Made by a program: the position numbers and the translations under genes. From contig NZ_AEIU01000059.1 in assembly GCF_000165125.1 (NCBI RefSeq), forward strand, positions 124,001 through 188,000: DNA of 64,000 nucleotides. Direction: 5' to 3'. The notes beneath the pieces are model-generated. The model did not search any database and was not told where the DNA came from. It saw only the letters and a list, made by a program, of their open reading frames with translations. Position 1 is the first letter of the stretch. Each line of letters begins with the position of its first letter. Positions 33,806-45,848 of this stretch are shown piece by piece. The DNA is from Vibrio caribbeanicus ATCC BAA-2122 (GTDB taxonomy: Bacteria > Pseudomonadota > Gammaproteobacteria > Enterobacterales > Vibrionaceae).

Positions 33806-35665
33806 CTACTGTGTCACTACATAATATTGAATATCTGTTTCATTACGTAGGATTTTAATCAAACCAGTAAAGTCTTGTTGCGCATTGGTCCGAGTCAGTT
33901 GAGCCTTTATTTGCTCTTCGTACTGCTTGTTCGGCTTAGACACTACCTGAGTCAAACCAACAATCAAAAAGTCTCCATTTAAGTCTCTCAATTGAGTGTA
34001 CTCGATCTTCCCATCTGTGGGCTTAGTCATAGCGAATACAACGTTCGCAATGGGCGAGCTTCTATCTAAAGACTCAGCTTCACCAAACTGCAAACCGTAT
34101 TTTTTGAGCAAGTCTTCTTTGCCTGATTTCAACTCTTCTACTATCGAAATCGCGAGCTTTTCAGCAGATTCTTTTGCTTTTACTTCAGTCGCAGCTTCAA
34201 CCACATCATCACGCACTTCACTAAGTGGTAACAACTTTTCTGGACGAGTGTCATTAATACGAACAACTAAGACATGTTCCGGCGCAATCTCGATAACTTC
34301 AGAATTTAAGCCGTCCTCTTTAACTTCAGGGTTAGCGAGTGCTTGCAATACTGGAGCTGATTTAAGCAAATCCGGTGCATTAGCATCCGAGATGAAGTCT
34401 GTTGTTTGGATATTAGCCTTTATTGCTTCAGCTGCAGCATCCAGAGAATCTGGTGATTCATACGCCTGAGTTTCTAATTGAGCTTGCAAAGCATAGAATT
34501 CGTCTGCTGCTTTTTGATCTTTCAACTCTTGTTTAATTGCTTTTTCAACCGTCTCATAAGATTCAGTTTCTGGCGCTTTAAGCTCGTCTAGCTTGATAAT
34601 GTGGTAACCAAATTCTGATTTAACCAGACCCGTCGTTTCACCCGGCTGTTTGAGTGCAAAAGCCGCCTTTTCAAATTCCGGGTCCATAACATCGCGTTCT
34701 ATCCAGCCTAAAGAACCGCCTTCTTCGGCACTGCCTACGTCCTCTGAGTCTTCTTTGGCTAACGTGGCAAAATCAGCACCTGCGTTCAACTTGTCGAGAA
34801 CTTTTTGCGCTTTTTCTTTGTTGTCACCTTGAATCAATATATGACTTACTCGACGCTGTTCCTCTGACGTATACTTATCGATATTGTCCTGGTAATACGC
34901 CTTCGCATCATTATCACTGACAACGATATTATTCTTTAATTTCTCGGCAGAAAGCTCAATATAGGCGACTTTCATTTGCTCTGGACGAGTATACTGTGAA
35001 GTATGTTGCTGATAGTAATCATTGATTTCTTCGTCAGACAATTTCACTTTTTTGGCAAAATCGCTCAACGATAACGTAATCTTCTTTACGTCTCGAGTTT
35101 GACTGATTAGCTTGCTCTGTGATTCAACTTCTCCAGCAAGAGAGAAATCGGTACCCTCAATGGCATTTCTAAGTTGTTCACGTAATATGTTCTTTCTGAG
35201 ATCTTCAGAGAATGTATGAGCGGTAAAGCCAGCTCTTCTTAGTGTTGCTTGATAAACATCCTCATCGAATTTTCCTTCAACCTGAAACTGAGGGAATTCG
35301 AAGATTTGTTGACGAACTTGGGCATCACTGACTCGCAAGCCTAAAGATTCAGCATGACGTTCTATTAGCTTATCATCGATCATGCGGTCTAGAACTGATT
35401 TACGGAAAGTGTTGACGTAATTTTGATCGGCCAAAAGGTTTGAGAAATAATCACCAAGTTGAGCTTGCATCTGATTCCGCTGATTTTGATACTCACGCTC
35501 AAAATCACCTCGACTTATCTCATCATTTCCAACTTTGGCTGCTGAGCTACTTGCACCAGAACCAATGTATCCGCTTACACCCGTAAAAACGAAACTTAGA
35601 ATGATCACCCCAAGGATAACCTTCACAGCTACACCACTGGCGCCTTCGCGCATTCGTTCCATCAT
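33806..35665 (-). CDS. ppiD: Periplasmic folding chaperone PpiD
   Basis: Membrane-anchored SurA-like chaperone next to the SecYEG translocon. The 619-residue protein has an N-terminal membrane helix (VKVILGVIILSFVFTGVSGYIG, about residues 14-35), a SurA_N-type chaperone region and one parvulin domain (RRVSHILIQGD ... LGWIERDVMDPEF ... VKSEFGYHIIKLDEL). Length and layout match the family. It follows hupB as in E. coli (hupB-ppiD). Confidence 0.95.
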   Translation of the reverse strand: MMERMREGASGVAVKVILGVIILSFVFTGVSGYIGSGASSSAAKVGNDEISRGDFEREYQNQRNQMQAQLGDYFSNLLADQNYVNTFRKSVLDRMIDDKLIERHAESLGLRVSDAQVRQQIFEFPQFQVEGKFDEDVYQATLRRAGFTAHTFSEDLRKNILREQLRNAIEGTDFSLAGEVESQSKLISQTRDVKKITLSLSDFAKKVKLSDEEINDYYQQHTSQYTRPEQMKVAYIELSAEKLKNNIVVSDNDAKAYYQDNIDKYTSEEQRRVSHILIQGDNKEKAQKVLDKLNAGADFATLAKEDSEDVGSAEEGGSLGWIERDVMDPEFEKAAFALKQPGETTGLVKSEFGYHIIKLDELKAPETESYETVEKAIKQELKDQKAADEFYALQAQLETQAYESPDSLDAAAEAIKANIQTTDFISDANAPDLLKSAPVLQALANPEVKEDGLNSEVIEIAPEHVLVVRINDTRPEKLLPLSEVRDDVVEAATEVKAKESAEKLAISIVEELKSGKEDLLKKYGLQFGEAESLDRSSPIANVVFAMTKPTDGKIEYTQLRDLNGDFLIVGLTQVVSKPNKQYEEQIKAQLTRTNAQQDFTGLIKILRNETDIQYYVVTQ

Positions 35666-35762
35666 ACTTACACTACTCTCCGCTTGTATACCTTGCCGTA
35701 TTTACACTAACACAGGCATGGCACATAAAATTAAAAATGGTTTGGCGCGATAATACCAGAAA

Positions 35763-35791
35763 AACAAATGCGCATCAGTAAGATGCGCATA
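35763..35791 (-). terminator. Terminator between hupB and ppiD
   Basis: A 9-bp stem (ATGCGCATC / GATGCGCAT) with an AGTAA loop is followed on the minus strand by TGTTTTTCTGG, between the two genes. Confidence 0.78.
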
Positions 35792-35833
35792 TTTTAAAAA
35801 GGTTCGAAAAATCTGCCTAGATTCTAGCTCAAA

Positions 35834-36106
35834 TTAATTGCAAGAATCTTTAAGAGCCTTACCAGCCTTGAACGACGGTACTTTTGCCTCTGCAATTTGA
35901 ATTTCTTCGCCAGTTTTTGGATTACGGCCTGTACGCGCAGCGCGTGTTCTTACACTGAACGTGCCAAAACCAACCAAAGCTACCTGATCTCCAGACTGGA
36001 GTGTATCACCCACTGCATCAATAAATGCATCAAGTGCTCTTCCAGCAGAAGCTTTTGAAAGATCTGCGCTCTCTGCGATTTTTTCTACTAATTGCGTTTT
36101 ATTCAC
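35834..36106 (-). CDS. hupB: DNA-binding protein HU-beta
   Basis: Nucleoid-associated histone-like protein. The 90-residue protein has the standard HU fold with [31 protein letters not shown], including the beta-arm with the GRNP turn. The N-terminus [12 protein letters not shown] is the HU-beta type. It lies downstream of lon, the usual order lon-hupB-ppiD. Confidence 0.96.
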   Translation of the reverse strand: MNKTQLVEKIAESADLSKASAGRALDAFIDAVGDTLQSGDQVALVGFGTFSVRTRAARTGRNPKTGEEIQIAEAKVPSFKAGKALKDSCN

Positions 36107-36298
36107 TGTGATTCCCCTTTATGCCACCAAATATTTTTGTTGTAGGTAGCTTTACGTTCCATTTATTCCACACTAGCTACAAACCCTTGTCTTGTAAGGC
36201 ATGAGGCTATAGTTGGTAACGTTAGCTCCCAAAAAAAACGCTGACAAGAGTTTTTGCGCTAATCAACGTAATCTTTTACTTATTTTTGCTACACATCA

Positions 36299-38650
36299 CT
36301 ATTTTACTGCAGCAAACTCGACACCAGACGGCTCTTTTTCTAGGGCAACCCTAAGTACTTCATCAATCCACTGAACCGGAATTACTTTTAAATCAGCAAT
36401 TACATTATCAGGAATTTCCTCAAGATCACGCTCATTGTCTTTGGGAATGAGAACCGTTTTAATACCACCACGGTGGGCAGCTAGAAGTTTCTCTTTAAGA
36501 CCTCCGATAGGTAGAACTTCGCCTCTCAGCGTGATCTCACCTGTCATCGCAACCTCTGCTTTGACTGGATTCCCCGTTAAACTAGAAACAAGCGCCGTAC
36601 ACATCGCGATACCCGCGCTCGGACCATCTTTTGGCGTAGCCCCTTCCGGAACATGAACGTGGATGTCTCGTTTTTCATAAAAGTCAGAATTAATCCCCAA
36701 CTTATCAGCACGAGAACGAACAACTGTCATCGCCGCCTGTATTGATTCCTGCATCACATCGCCTAACGACCCAGTCTGAGTTAGCTTACCTTTACCCGGC
36801 ATAGACTCTGTTTCTATAGTGAGTAGATCCCCACCAACTTCTGTCCATGCTAACCCTGTCACTTGCCCTAGACGATTGCTATCATCTGCCTTACCGAAAT
36901 CATGACGCTGGACACCTAAATATTCTTTCAGATTTTCCATGTTCACTGTAACTTTCTTTAAGTCTTTGTCTAAAAGAATATTTTTTACAGCTTTACGACA
37001 AATTTTTGAGATCTCACGCTCGAGATTTCGGACACCAGCTTCTCGAGTGTAATAGCGAATAATGCCAATAATTGCAGAATCATCTATGTCGATTTCATTA
37101 ACTTTAAGACCATTTCGTTTGATCTGCTTTTCAACAAGATGTCGCTTAGCAATATTCAGTTTTTCATCTTCTGTGTAACCCGATAGACGAATAACTTCCA
37201 TACGATCAAGTAGTGGGCCTGGGATATTCATCGAGTTCGACGTCGCGACGAACATAACATCAGACAAGTCGTAATCAACTTCCAAATAGTGGTCGTTGAA
37301 TGCGTTATTTTGCTCTGGATCAAGGACCTCCAGCAAAGCTGATGAAGGATCACCACGCATGTCCGATGACATTTTATCGATTTCATCAAGCAAGAAGAGT
37401 GGATTTTTAACTCCGACTTTAGACATCTTCTGAATCAGCTTGCCTGGCATTGAACCTATGTAAGTTCGACGATGACCACGAATCTCTGCCTCATCACGTA
37501 CGCCACCAAGAGCCATACGCGTATACTGGCGACCCGTCGCTGCGGCGATAGAGCGCCCTAAAGAAGTCTTACCCACACCAGGGGGACCCACTAAACAAAG
37601 GATCGGACCTTTCAACTTGTTGATGCGATTTTGAACCGCTAAATATTCAAGAATACGCTCTTTAACACGCTCTAAACCGTAGTGGTCCTCATTAAGAACC
37701 TCCTCCGCCTTAGCCAGATTCTTTTTCACTTTAGAACGTTTGTTCCAAGGAACACCGAGCATCCAGTCAATGTATCCACGTACTACTGTTGCTTCAGCTG
37801 ACATAGGAGACATCATCTTGAGTTTCTGTAACTCTTGCTCCGTCTTTTCACGTGCTTCTTGAGGCATTTTAGCATCATCAATCTTCTGCTTTAGCACCTC
37901 AAATTCATCAACACCATCTTCACTTTCGCCAAGCTCTTTCTGAATCGCTTTCATCTGCTCGTTCAGATAGTATTCTCTTTGCGATTTTTCCATCTGCTTT
38001 TTCACGCGAGTACGAATGCGTTTTTCAACTTGAAGTAAGTCGATTTCTGATTCCATTTGCCCCATCAAAAATTCGAGGCGTTCGCTTACATCCAAAATCT
38101 CTAGGACATTTTGTTTTTCTGCAAGTTTAAGTGGCATGTGTGCGGCTATGGTATCCGCTAACCTTGCAGCTTCGTCAATTCCATTTAGAGAAGTAAGCAC
38201 CTCTGGGGGAATTTTTTTATTAAGCTTAATGAAACCTTCAAATTGATTAATCGCACTGCGAACAATCACTTCTTGCTCACGCTCATCCAGCTCCTTGGTT
38301 GTTAAGTACTCCGCATCTGCGTAAAAGTACTCACTTTCAATAAAGCGATGAATTTTTGCACGTTGTTGTCCTTCAACTAACACTTTTACCGTGCCATCTG
38401 GCAACTTAAGTAGTTGAAGAATGGTCGCGACCGTACCAACTTCAAACATATCCGCTTCTGCTGGCTCATCGGTATCCGCCTTTTTTTGAGCGACCAATAA
38501 GACTTGCTTATTGTCGTCCATTGCCGCTTCTAAGCATGCAATCGACTTCTCGCGACCAACGAATAATGGGATTACCATGTGCGGGTAAACGACTACATCT
38601 CTCAGAGGTAGTACTGGGATCTCGATACGTTCGGAACGTTCCAAGTTCAT
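36299..38650 (-). CDS. lon: ATP-dependent protease Lon
   Basis: Cytoplasmic AAA+ serine protease for misfolded and short-lived regulators. The 783-residue protein has the LON N-domain (from [15 protein letters not shown]), a coiled-coil region, Walker A ([13 protein letters not shown]), and the C-terminal protease domain with the catalytic serine in [11 protein letters not shown] and the lysine in [14 protein letters not shown]. Length matches E. coli Lon (784). A near-consensus heat-shock promoter lies upstream. clpX is upstream on the same strand. Confidence 0.97.
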   Translation of the reverse strand: MNLERSERIEIPVLPLRDVVVYPHMVIPLFVGREKSIACLEAAMDDNKQVLLVAQKKADTDEPAEADMFEVGTVATILQLLKLPDGTVKVLVEGQQRAKIHRFIESEYFYADAEYLTTKELDEREQEVIVRSAINQFEGFIKLNKKIPPEVLTSLNGIDEAARLADTIAAHMPLKLAEKQNVLEILDVSERLEFLMGQMESEIDLLQVEKRIRTRVKKQMEKSQREYYLNEQMKAIQKELGESEDGVDEFEVLKQKIDDAKMPQEAREKTEQELQKLKMMSPMSAEATVVRGYIDWMLGVPWNKRSKVKKNLAKAEEVLNEDHYGLERVKERILEYLAVQNRINKLKGPILCLVGPPGVGKTSLGRSIAAATGRQYTRMALGGVRDEAEIRGHRRTYIGSMPGKLIQKMSKVGVKNPLFLLDEIDKMSSDMRGDPSSALLEVLDPEQNNAFNDHYLEVDYDLSDVMFVATSNSMNIPGPLLDRMEVIRLSGYTEDEKLNIAKRHLVEKQIKRNGLKVNEIDIDDSAIIGIIRYYTREAGVRNLEREISKICRKAVKNILLDKDLKKVTVNMENLKEYLGVQRHDFGKADDSNRLGQVTGLAWTEVGGDLLTIETESMPGKGKLTQTGSLGDVMQESIQAAMTVVRSRADKLGINSDFYEKRDIHVHVPEGATPKDGPSAGIAMCTALVSSLTGNPVKAEVAMTGEITLRGEVLPIGGLKEKLLAAHRGGIKTVLIPKDNERDLEEIPDNVIADLKVIPVQWIDEVLRVALEKEPSGVEFAAVK

Positions 38651-38683
38651 ATTCTTCTCTCTTCCGCTTTGTCCTATTCGAAA

Positions 38684-38714
38684 TATATGGGGGCTAATTC
38701 ATTGGATTCAATGA
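38684..38714 (-). promoter_or_regulatory. Sigma-32 (heat-shock) promoter of lon
   Basis: Read on the minus strand, ATTGAA (38712-38707) is followed after 14 bases by CCCCATATA (38692-38684). This fits the RpoH consensus CTTGAA-N13-15-CCCCATNTA with one mismatch in the -35 box. It lies 34 bases upstream of the lon start codon. Heat-shock control of lon is well established in E. coli. Confidence 0.8.
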
Positions 38715-38720
38715 AAGAAT

Positions 38721-38750
38721 AAAAAAAAGGGAGTAATTGAATACTCCCTT
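38721..38750 (-). terminator. Terminator after clpX
   Basis: A GGGAGTA / TACTCCC stem with a 6-base loop is followed by eight T on the minus strand. It separates clpPX from lon, and the lon promoter lies directly after it. Confidence 0.85.
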
Positions 38751-38779
38751 CTTATCTACGTCACTTTTTGTGAATTAGA

Positions 38780-40063
38780 TTATGACTCAGCACCCGCTGC
38801 TTGGTTGTCAGAATTGCTGTAAATCATTAGAGGAGCAGACTCTCCCTTGATAACAGAATCATCAATGACAACTTTGCTAACGTCTTCCATTGAAGGTAAC
38901 TCATACATTGTTTCCAATAATACACCTTCAAGGATAGAGCGTAAGCCTCGTGCACCCGTTTTACGATCCATCGCTTTTTTCGCTATCGCTCTGAGTGCGT
39001 CTTCGCGAAACTCAAGTTCTGTATCTTCTAATTCAAACAGTGCAGCATATTGCTTAGTTAATGCATTTTTGGGTTCACAAAGAATTTGAATTAACGCTTC
39101 TTCATCAAGCTCAGTTAACGTAGTAGTAACTGGAAGACGACCAATAAATTCAGGAATTAAGCCGTATTTAACGAGATCTTCAGGTTCAACTTTTGTGAAA
39201 AGTTCACCCACAGTTTTCGTCTCGTCCTTAGAACGAACCTCTGCACCAAACCCGATCCCAGTTCCTGTCGCCACTCGTTGTTCAATAACCTTGTCCAAGC
39301 CAGCAAATGCACCACCACAAATAAATAAGATTTTCGAGGTATCGACCTGAAGAAATTCTTGTTGAGGATGCTTGCGCCCACCTTGAGGCGGGACAGATGC
39401 CACCGTACCTTCAATTAACTTGAGTAGGGCTTGTTGAACACCTTCACCAGATACATCACGTGTTATAGAGGGATTTTCTGCTTTACGAGATATTTTGTCT
39501 ATTTCATCGATATAGACAATGCCCCGCTCTGCTTTCGCAACATCATAATCGCATTTTTGTAGTAACTTTTGAATGATGTTTTCAACATCTTCACCTACAT
39601 AGCCCGCTTCTGTAAGAGTGGTTGCATCAGCCATAGTAAATGGCACATCCAAGAAGCGTGCTAATGTTTCAGCTAATAATGTCTTACCGCTACCGGTAGG
39701 CCCGATGAGTAGAATATTACTCTTGCCTAATTCAACACCATCACTCGTAGTGTCGCCATTACGTAAACGCTTATAGTGGTTATAAACGGCTACTGCAAGC
39801 ACTTTTTTCGCGTAATCTTGACCAATTACATAATCGTCCAGATGCTCCCGAATCTCTCTAGGCACAGGAAGTGCTTCGGACTGCTTTTTCGGTAGTGCAT
39901 CTTTGATTTCTTCACGAATAATGTCGTTGCATAAATCAACGCATTCATCGCAAATGTATACTGATGGTCCAGCGATTAGCTTGCGAACTTCGTGCTGGCT
40001 CTTACCACAGAAAGAACAGTAAAGAAGCTTACTACTACTGCTCTCTTTGCTTTTGTCTGTCAT
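38780..40063 (-). CDS. clpX: ClpXP protease ATP-binding subunit ClpX
   Basis: AAA+ unfoldase that feeds substrates, including SsrA-tagged proteins, into ClpP. The 427-residue protein has the N-terminal C4 zinc-binding domain ([13 protein letters not shown] ... [10 protein letters not shown]), Walker A ([15 protein letters not shown]), Walker B ([10 protein letters not shown]) and the ClpP-binding IGF loop ([10 protein letters not shown]). Length and motifs match E. coli ClpX. clpP lies 65 bases upstream on the same strand. Confidence 0.97.
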   Translation of the reverse strand: MTDKSKESSSSKLLYCSFCGKSQHEVRKLIAGPSVYICDECVDLCNDIIREEIKDALPKKQSEALPVPREIREHLDDYVIGQDYAKKVLAVAVYNHYKRLRNGDTTSDGVELGKSNILLIGPTGSGKTLLAETLARFLDVPFTMADATTLTEAGYVGEDVENIIQKLLQKCDYDVAKAERGIVYIDEIDKISRKAENPSITRDVSGEGVQQALLKLIEGTVASVPPQGGRKHPQQEFLQVDTSKILFICGGAFAGLDKVIEQRVATGTGIGFGAEVRSKDETKTVGELFTKVEPEDLVKYGLIPEFIGRLPVTTTLTELDEEALIQILCEPKNALTKQYAALFELEDTELEFREDALRAIAKKAMDRKTGARGLRSILEGVLLETMYELPSMEDVSKVVIDDSVIKGESAPLMIYSNSDNQAAGAES

Positions 40064-40128
40064 TCGCTAACCTCTTAGCCTTTACTCTCATGACCTGAGT
40101 GTATATCAATATATGCCAATGTGGCTAG

Positions 40129-40755
40129 TTATTCACTACGGTGAGTCAACATTGAATCAACTAACCCATATTCAACGGCTTGATCTGCTGACATAAAGTT
40201 GTCACGATCAGTATCGCGTTCAATAACATCAAGTGGCTGCCCTGTGTGCTCAGCTAACAAGGTGTTCAGCTTTTTCTTGATAGTTAGAATTTCTTGAGCA
40301 TGAATCTGGATATCTGAAGCCTGGCCTTGAAAACCACCTAATGGCTGGTGAATCATAACTCGTGAGTTTGGCAGAACATAACGCTTACCAGGAGCGCCGC
40401 CAGCTAATAAGAATGCTCCCATAGAGCATGCTTGTCCCATACACACCGTGCTGACGTTAGGCTTAATAAACTGCATCGTGTCATAAATAGACATGCCCGC
40501 TGTCACGCTTCCACCTGGTGAATTAATGTATAAGAAGATATCTTTGTCAGGATTCTCAGACTCAAGGAAAAGCAATTGTGCCACGACAAGATTTGCCATG
40601 TGGTCTTCTACTTGACCAGTTAAAAAAATCACTCGTTCTTTTAATAGACGAGAGTAGATATCATAAGAACGTTCACCACGAGAAGTTTGTTCAACCACCA
40701 TGGGGACAAGTGCATCTAAAATTGGAGACATTGCATTTTTTTCTTGGTAGCTCAT
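40129..40755 (-). CDS. clpP: ATP-dependent Clp protease proteolytic subunit
   Basis: Tetradecameric serine protease core. The 208-residue protein has the catalytic Ser in [12 protein letters not shown] and His in [14 protein letters not shown], with the Asp further on in the [10 protein letters not shown] region. It begins with a short propeptide-like N-terminus before [20 protein letters not shown]. It lies between tig and clpX, the standard order. Confidence 0.97.
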   Translation of the reverse strand: MSYQEKNAMSPILDALVPMVVEQTSRGERSYDIYSRLLKERVIFLTGQVEDHMANLVVAQLLFLESENPDKDIFLYINSPGGSVTAGMSIYDTMQFIKPNVSTVCMGQACSMGAFLLAGGAPGKRYVLPNSRVMIHQPLGGFQGQASDIQIHAQEILTIKKKLNTLLAEHTGQPLDVIERDTDRDNFMSADQAVEYGLVDSMLTHRSE

Positions 40756-40862
40756 ATTCTTAAGTCCCTAAAAAATTAATGGTCCGAATGAAAAGTATCA
40801 CACGGACCATTGTTAGCAGAATAGTTAACCCGTAGTCAACCAAATAAGCACATTATTGCCTA

Positions 40863-42167
40863 TTAAGCTGCTGGCTGTTGGTTCATTAGCTCATTGAAGC
40901 TCACTTCTTTTTCAGAAACTTGAGCTTTAGAGATAATGGCATCGATAGCTTGCTCTTCTAACGCAACATTGCGCATGTTGTTCATCATTTGCTCGTTTTG
41001 CTCGTAGTAAGCAATAACTTCAGATGGATCTTCGTAAGCGGTCGCCATCTCTTGGATGAGAGATTTCACTTTGTCGTCGTCTGCTTTTAGCTCTTCAGAC
41101 TTGATTACTTCACCAAGAAGAAGACCTACAACAACGCGTCGCTTCGCTTGTTCTTCAAATAATTCACGTGGTAGCTGTTCAGCAGCTTCTGGGTTACCAC
41201 CGAAACGTTGCGCCGCTTGCTGACGAAGAGTACCGATTTCCTGATCGATCAGAGAAGCAGGAACTTCGATATCATTTTCTTTCACCAAACCGTCGATAGC
41301 TTGTTCTTTGATGCGGTTTTTAACTGCTTGCTTAAGCTCACGTTCCATATTTTTACGAACTTCAGCTTTGAGAGCATCAACACCACCTTCCGAAACACCA
41401 AACTTCGCAATGAAGTCATCATTCACTTCTGGCAATTCACGCGCTTCGACTTTATTTACTGTGATCGAGAACTTAGCAGCTTTACCTTTCAAGTTCTCAG
41501 CGTGGTAGTCTTCTGGGAAAGTCACGTCGATTTCGAATTCTTCACCTGCTTTCTTACCAGAAATACCATCCTCGAAGCCCGGGATCATACGACCAGCACC
41601 CATTTCTAGTGGGAAGTTCTCTGCTTTCCCGCCCTCAAACTCTTCTCCATCGATAGAACCGATAAAGTCGATAGTTGCGCGTTTGCCGTCTTCAGCCACT
41701 TCGTCAACTTCAGCCCAGTTTGCTTGCTGTTTACGTAATGTCTCGATCATCTCTTCAACATCAGCATCTTGAACTTCTGTCGCTGGCTTTTCAACAGTGA
41801 TATTCTCTAGACCTTTGAGTGCAACTTCTGGGTATACTTCAAACGTTGCGTTAAATACGAGATCTTCGCCTTCTTTGTTCTCTACTGGAGCAAAGGTAGG
41901 CGCACCTGCTGGGTTGATCTTTTCCTTTACAATCGCCTCAATAAAGTGACGCTGCATGACTTCACCCATTACGTCTTGACGTACTGCTTTACCGTACATT
42001 TTAGCAACCATCTTCAATGGCACTTTACCCTTACGGAAGCCATCAAAACGACGGTTCTTTGCAATATTGCGTAATTCAGCTGTCACTGCATCTTCGATGT
42101 TTGCAGCAGGAACAGTAATGTTTAGACGGCGCTCTAGACCCTCTAGCGTTTCAACAGTAACTTGCAT
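40863..42167 (-). CDS. tig: Trigger factor
   Basis: Ribosome-bound chaperone with peptidyl-prolyl isomerase activity that meets nascent chains at the exit tunnel. The 434-residue protein starts [20 protein letters not shown], carries the ribosome-docking signature [14 protein letters not shown] (about residues 43-56), an FKBP-type middle domain ([20 protein letters not shown]) and the helical C-terminal arms. Length is that of E. coli trigger factor (432). A 517-base gap separates it from the divergent dctB. Confidence 0.97.
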   Translation of the reverse strand: MQVTVETLEGLERRLNITVPAANIEDAVTAELRNIAKNRRFDGFRKGKVPLKMVAKMYGKAVRQDVMGEVMQRHFIEAIVKEKINPAGAPTFAPVENKEGEDLVFNATFEVYPEVALKGLENITVEKPATEVQDADVEEMIETLRKQQANWAEVDEVAEDGKRATIDFIGSIDGEEFEGGKAENFPLEMGAGRMIPGFEDGISGKKAGEEFEIDVTFPEDYHAENLKGKAAKFSITVNKVEARELPEVNDDFIAKFGVSEGGVDALKAEVRKNMERELKQAVKNRIKEQAIDGLVKENDIEVPASLIDQEIGTLRQQAAQRFGGNPEAAEQLPRELFEEQAKRRVVVGLLLGEVIKSEELKADDDKVKSLIQEMATAYEDPSEVIAYYEQNEQMMNNMRNVALEEQAIDAIISKAQVSEKEVSFNELMNQQPAA

Positions 42168-42684
42168 TCTTTAATAACCTCAAAACTGGCTCAAAAAGTG
42201 AGCTGATGCGTCAACTTCCAAAATTTAGGAAAGACTCATCGAATTCATGCTTACAATAAGCACTCTTAACGTAAACGAGTATCAACAACAGTTAAACAAG
42301 ACTGTTGTCGTGCTAATCAATGATATCTTTTTATAAGATGCACTCACATCTTCAAAAAGGTACCTTCGATTAGCCTCAGATTGTAGACTCAAACGACGCA
42401 TTCTAACGACCAGATTTACCTCTGTCGAGCCGAACCCTAAGATCTCTCAGGGAATCACCTAAAAACTCATTCAACTGCTAAAAAAAACACCAACTAAGGC
42501 GCATTTGTATATCAAATTGGGGACACTAATGTGTTTTTCAAGAGAAACTAGTGTTTTTTTTATTTAAGTCTTAAAAAGAGATCTAAGTCCTATTTTAAGT
42601 TAACTTATACCCATTACCACTCAATACATTGCGTAAAAAAACGATTAACCTATAGCATCTTAAGGTTAGTGATAAAGGCCTGAC
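42168..42684. other. Non-coding gap between tig and dctB
   Basis: This divergent intergenic region must hold the promoters of tig (minus) and dctB (plus). I see AT-rich stretches (for example around 42540-42600) but no RNA gene, repeat, palindrome or coding frame that I can support. Confidence 0.5.
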
Positions 42685-44468
42685 ATGTTTACCTTTCGAC
42701 GTACCAAATTTCTTCTACTTACCCTTTATTTCCTTACCATTTTCTTAGGGGCAAATTGGATGTGGGCAACCATTGAAGGTGACCACCGTGCTATGCACCG
42801 CCAACATCTAGATAGGTTTGCCGAATTTATCTCAAGTAAGCTCGATAAATATGCCCATTTACCCCAACTCCTTGCCAAGTCCTCAGAGGTTTTGGCTGCA
42901 CTTAAAGCCCCTAACAACACTGCACAGCTTGACGTAACAAATCGTTTCTTGGAAAGAGTAAACGACACGATAAAAGGAGCGGGGGTATATATACTCAATA
43001 AAAATGGTAATACGATTGCATCAAGCAATTGGAATTTATCTCATTCTTTTATCGGTCACAATTACACTTGGAGGCCCTATTTTTCAGAAGCTATTTTAGG
43101 GCAGCCTAGTCAATATTTTGCTTTGGGCTCTAGCTCTAAACGACGCGGTTATTACTTTTCACATCCAATTTATTTTGCGGGTGATATCGTCGGCGTCATT
43201 GTAGTAAAAATGCACCTGTCGGCAATAGAAGAGAGCTGGAAAGACAAAGTGAATACTTTTGTGGCGACGGATAAACACAATGTCATATTTATGTCTAGCA
43301 ACGAAAAATGGCTATTTAAAAGCCTAATCACTTTATCAGCATCAAAACGTCAAAATATTCTCAATAGCAGACAGTACCTTGACTCTCCTATCCGCTCACT
43401 CGATTTGTCAGGGGACCTATCTGTCAATGAGAGCGAATTGAAAAAAATCAAACAACCAAACCTAAACAATGATTATATCGTGTCATCTCAAGTCTTAGAC
43501 AAGCATCAATTAACCCTACGAGTACTCACAAAAAAATACATCTTCTCTTCCCCACGTTGAGTTTTGTTATAGTGGTCACTCTAGTCTTTGTTATCGCTTT
43601 CCTATGTTTACAGTTGATTTCTCAACGACATTTCAAAAAACGACAATTTGAACAAATACAATCAGAGGCAAAACAGAAGCTAGAGTTTCTAGTTATGGAA
43701 AGGACAGCAAAGCTCCAAGCGGAAATAACAGAACGAAATAGAACAGAATCCAGACTGAAACAAACTCAAGATGAGTTAATCCAAGCGGGTAAATTAGCTG
43801 TTATTGGACAAATTTCGGCGAGTATCAGCCATGAACTGAACAATCCATTAACAGCAATTCGAAGTTTTTCCGATAATGCTGTCCGATTTCTAGAGCGTGA
43901 AAAGTACCAATGCGTCAATGATAATTTGATTCGTATATCTGAATTAACGAAGCGCATGGCTGCCATCAGTAACCAACTAAGAAGCTTCGCCAAGAAAAGT
44001 GATAGTCGCGAGCTTCATCTAGTCGACGTCAAACCTCTTATTTTGTCTGCACGAGAATTACTCATACCGCAGCTTAGAAATCATCAAATTGAATTACATT
44101 GTGATATTCAAAGCTCATTACCTAAGGTGGAGTTGAATCCAATTCAGTTTGAACAAGTCCTTATAAACCTTGTTACCAATGCAATACAGGCTATCGAGTC
44201 ACAAGAAAAGCGACAAATCATTATCTCGACGCATACCGATAATGAAGCACTATCAATATATGTCGATGACAACGGGCCTGGGCTTAAAGAAAACAACAGC
44301 CAAGCATTATTTGAACCTTTTTTTACTACTAAAGATAATGGCTTAGGCCTTGGCTTATCTATCTCTAGGCAGATTATCCAATCAATGGGTGGAACGTTAA
44401 AAGCGGCGAGTTCGCTACTTGGTGGTGCCCAATTTATTGTTAACATACCTATCAAAAAAACAACTTAG
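42685..44468 (+). pseudogene. dctB: C4-dicarboxylate sensor kinase DctB, split by a frameshift
   Basis: DctB senses external C4-dicarboxylates and phosphorylates DctD. The first frame (42685-43560) codes an N-terminal membrane helix (about 12-29) and the periplasmic PAS/Cache-like sensor with the motif SHSFIGHNYTWRPYF. The second (43557-44468, -1 frame) codes the second membrane helix (VIVVTLVFVIAFLCLQL), a coiled coil, the H-box ISHELNNPLTAI, the N-box NLVTNAIQAIE and the G-boxes DDNGPGL and GLGLGL. Joined at the A7 run at 43530-43536 by a -1 step, the two give one continuous DctB of about 594 residues. The second frame has no ribosome site; its only local start is a TTG inside the stop. It may be a true mutation, a sequencing error or programmed slippage; the rest of the gene is undamaged. 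Confidence 0.8.
43530..43536 (+). other. A7 slippery run at the dctB frame change
   Basis: Seven A residues are read in frame as A-AAA-AAA, the canonical X-XXY-YYZ layout for -1 slippage. A -1 step here restores the DctB frame (Lys-Lys-Ile-His-Leu-Leu into the second membrane helix). The zero frame stops 22 bases later at 43558-43560. Confidence 0.7.
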
Positions 44469-44471
44469 GAC

Positions 44472-45827
44472 ATGCTCCCTATGTATGATGTTATTTTCAT
44501 TGATGATGAAAGCGATATTCGCATCGCCATTGAACAAAGCTTTGCGCTTGAGAATATTTCAGCAGCTTTCTTTGCGACAGCAGAAGAAGCCCTACTAGCA
44601 ATACAAAATAGTGGCCTACCTAAGGTAATCATTACCGATGTCTGCTTACCTGGACTATCAGGTGAAAATGTCTTAACCAGCATACTAAAAAAAGACGCTA
44701 ATGTTCCAATCATCCTTATCACGGCACATGGCGACATTTCTATGGCAGTGAAGGCACTACAGAATGGCGCCTATGACTTTATTGAAAAACCTTTTTCGAC
44801 CGATAGGCTCATAGACACTACAAAAAGAGCAATCGAAAAGAGACAACTGACCTTAGAAAATCTCGCACTAAAGAGAGACTTAAAGACAAGTCAAACGTTG
44901 GGACCAAGAATTATTGGAAATACAGCGCCAATACAACAACTTCGTGAACAAATCGCCCAAGTAGGAGACACTGATGCCGATATTCTAATTTTCGGTGAAA
45001 CAGGAACCGGTAAAGAGCTTGTCGCCCGCTCTATTCATGAACAAAGTGCTCGCCGTGATAACCAGTTTGTTGCCATAAACTGTGGCGCCGTTCCAGAGCA
45101 CCTTATTGAAAGTGAACTTTACGGCCATGAAAAAGGTGCGTTTACTGGTGCAGATTCGCTGCGTATAGGCAAATTCGAGCACGCTGATGGGGGGACGCTC
45201 TTCCTTGATGAAATTGAGTCAATGCCACTTCACGCTCAAATCAGACTTTTGCGGGTATTGCAAGAGCGCGTCATTGAGAGAGTGGGTTCGAATAGATTAC
45301 TCCCCATTAATATTCGCATTATCGCCGCAACAAAAGTGGACTTAAGAAAAGCGGCAGATAAACGTCAATTTAGAGAAGACCTTTACTATCGACTCAATGT
45401 GGTTACATTGAATCTCCCTGCATTAAGGAACCGAAAGGAGGATATTACTACCCTTTTCCATCACTTTACCCTTGTTGCTGCTGATCGCTATAAGCGTTCT
45501 GCCCCTGTACTCTCTCAATCACTAATAAAACAACTCATGAGTCATGATTGGCCCGGCAATGTTCGTGAACTGCGTAACGCTGCAGAGCGCCTCGTACTTC
45601 TTGGACAGCTCTCCAATATCAGTGAGCCCAATGCAGAAATGGATGGTGAGTCTTTAAGTTTAGCGAATCAAGTTGCGGAGTTCGAAAAAAGTATTATCAG
45701 TCAGGCGCTTGATCATTGTGGTGGGAGCATCAATAAAACGATGGTACACCTGCAACTTGCCCGAAAAACACTCTACGACAAAATGCAAAAATACCAACTC
45801 GATAAAAGTCATTATAAAAGTGACTAG
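44472..45827 (+). CDS. dctD: C4-dicarboxylate response regulator DctD
   Basis: NtrC-family activator of sigma-54 promoters. The 451-residue protein has a receiver domain with phospho-acceptor Asp56 ([10 protein letters not shown]) and Lys in EKPFS, then an AAA+ domain with Walker A ([14 protein letters not shown], about 174-187) and the sigma-54 contact loop GAFTGA (222-227). A Fis-type helix-turn-helix ends the protein ([19 protein letters not shown]). It starts three bases after the dctB stop; the ATG at 44481 is an alternative start with better ribosome-site spacing. It should act on the promoter proposed upstream of dctP. Confidence 0.93.
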   Translation: MLPMYDVIFIDDESDIRIAIEQSFALENISAAFFATAEEALLAIQNSGLPKVIITDVCLPGLSGENVLTSILKKDANVPIILITAHGDISMAVKALQNGAYDFIEKPFSTDRLIDTTKRAIEKRQLTLENLALKRDLKTSQTLGPRIIGNTAPIQQLREQIAQVGDTDADILIFGETGTGKELVARSIHEQSARRDNQFVAINCGAVPEHLIESELYGHEKGAFTGADSLRIGKFEHADGGTLFLDEIESMPLHAQIRLLRVLQERVIERVGSNRLLPINIRIIAATKVDLRKAADKRQFREDLYYRLNVVTLNLPALRNRKEDITTLFHHFTLVAADRYKRSAPVLSQSLIKQLMSHDWPGNVRELRNAAERLVLLGQLSNISEPNAEMDGESLSLANQVAEFEKSIISQALDHCGGSINKTMVHLQLARKTLYDKMQKYQLDKSHYKSD

Positions 45828-45848
45828 TGCCAACAGTAAATACGATAA

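Noticed and set aside
40782-40815. Inverted repeat GGTCCG/CGGACC between clpP and tig as a terminator
   Set aside because: The loop is about 17 bases and no T-run follows; too weak to call.
41208-41609. Long plus-strand open frame inside tig
   Set aside because: Antisense to a clearly coding, highly expressed gene; no ribosome site and no recognisable protein.
43557-44468. Second half of dctB as an independent kinase gene
   Set aside because: No ribosome site, a TTG start inside the stop codon, and the first helix would lack a sensor; reading it as one frameshifted gene is simpler.
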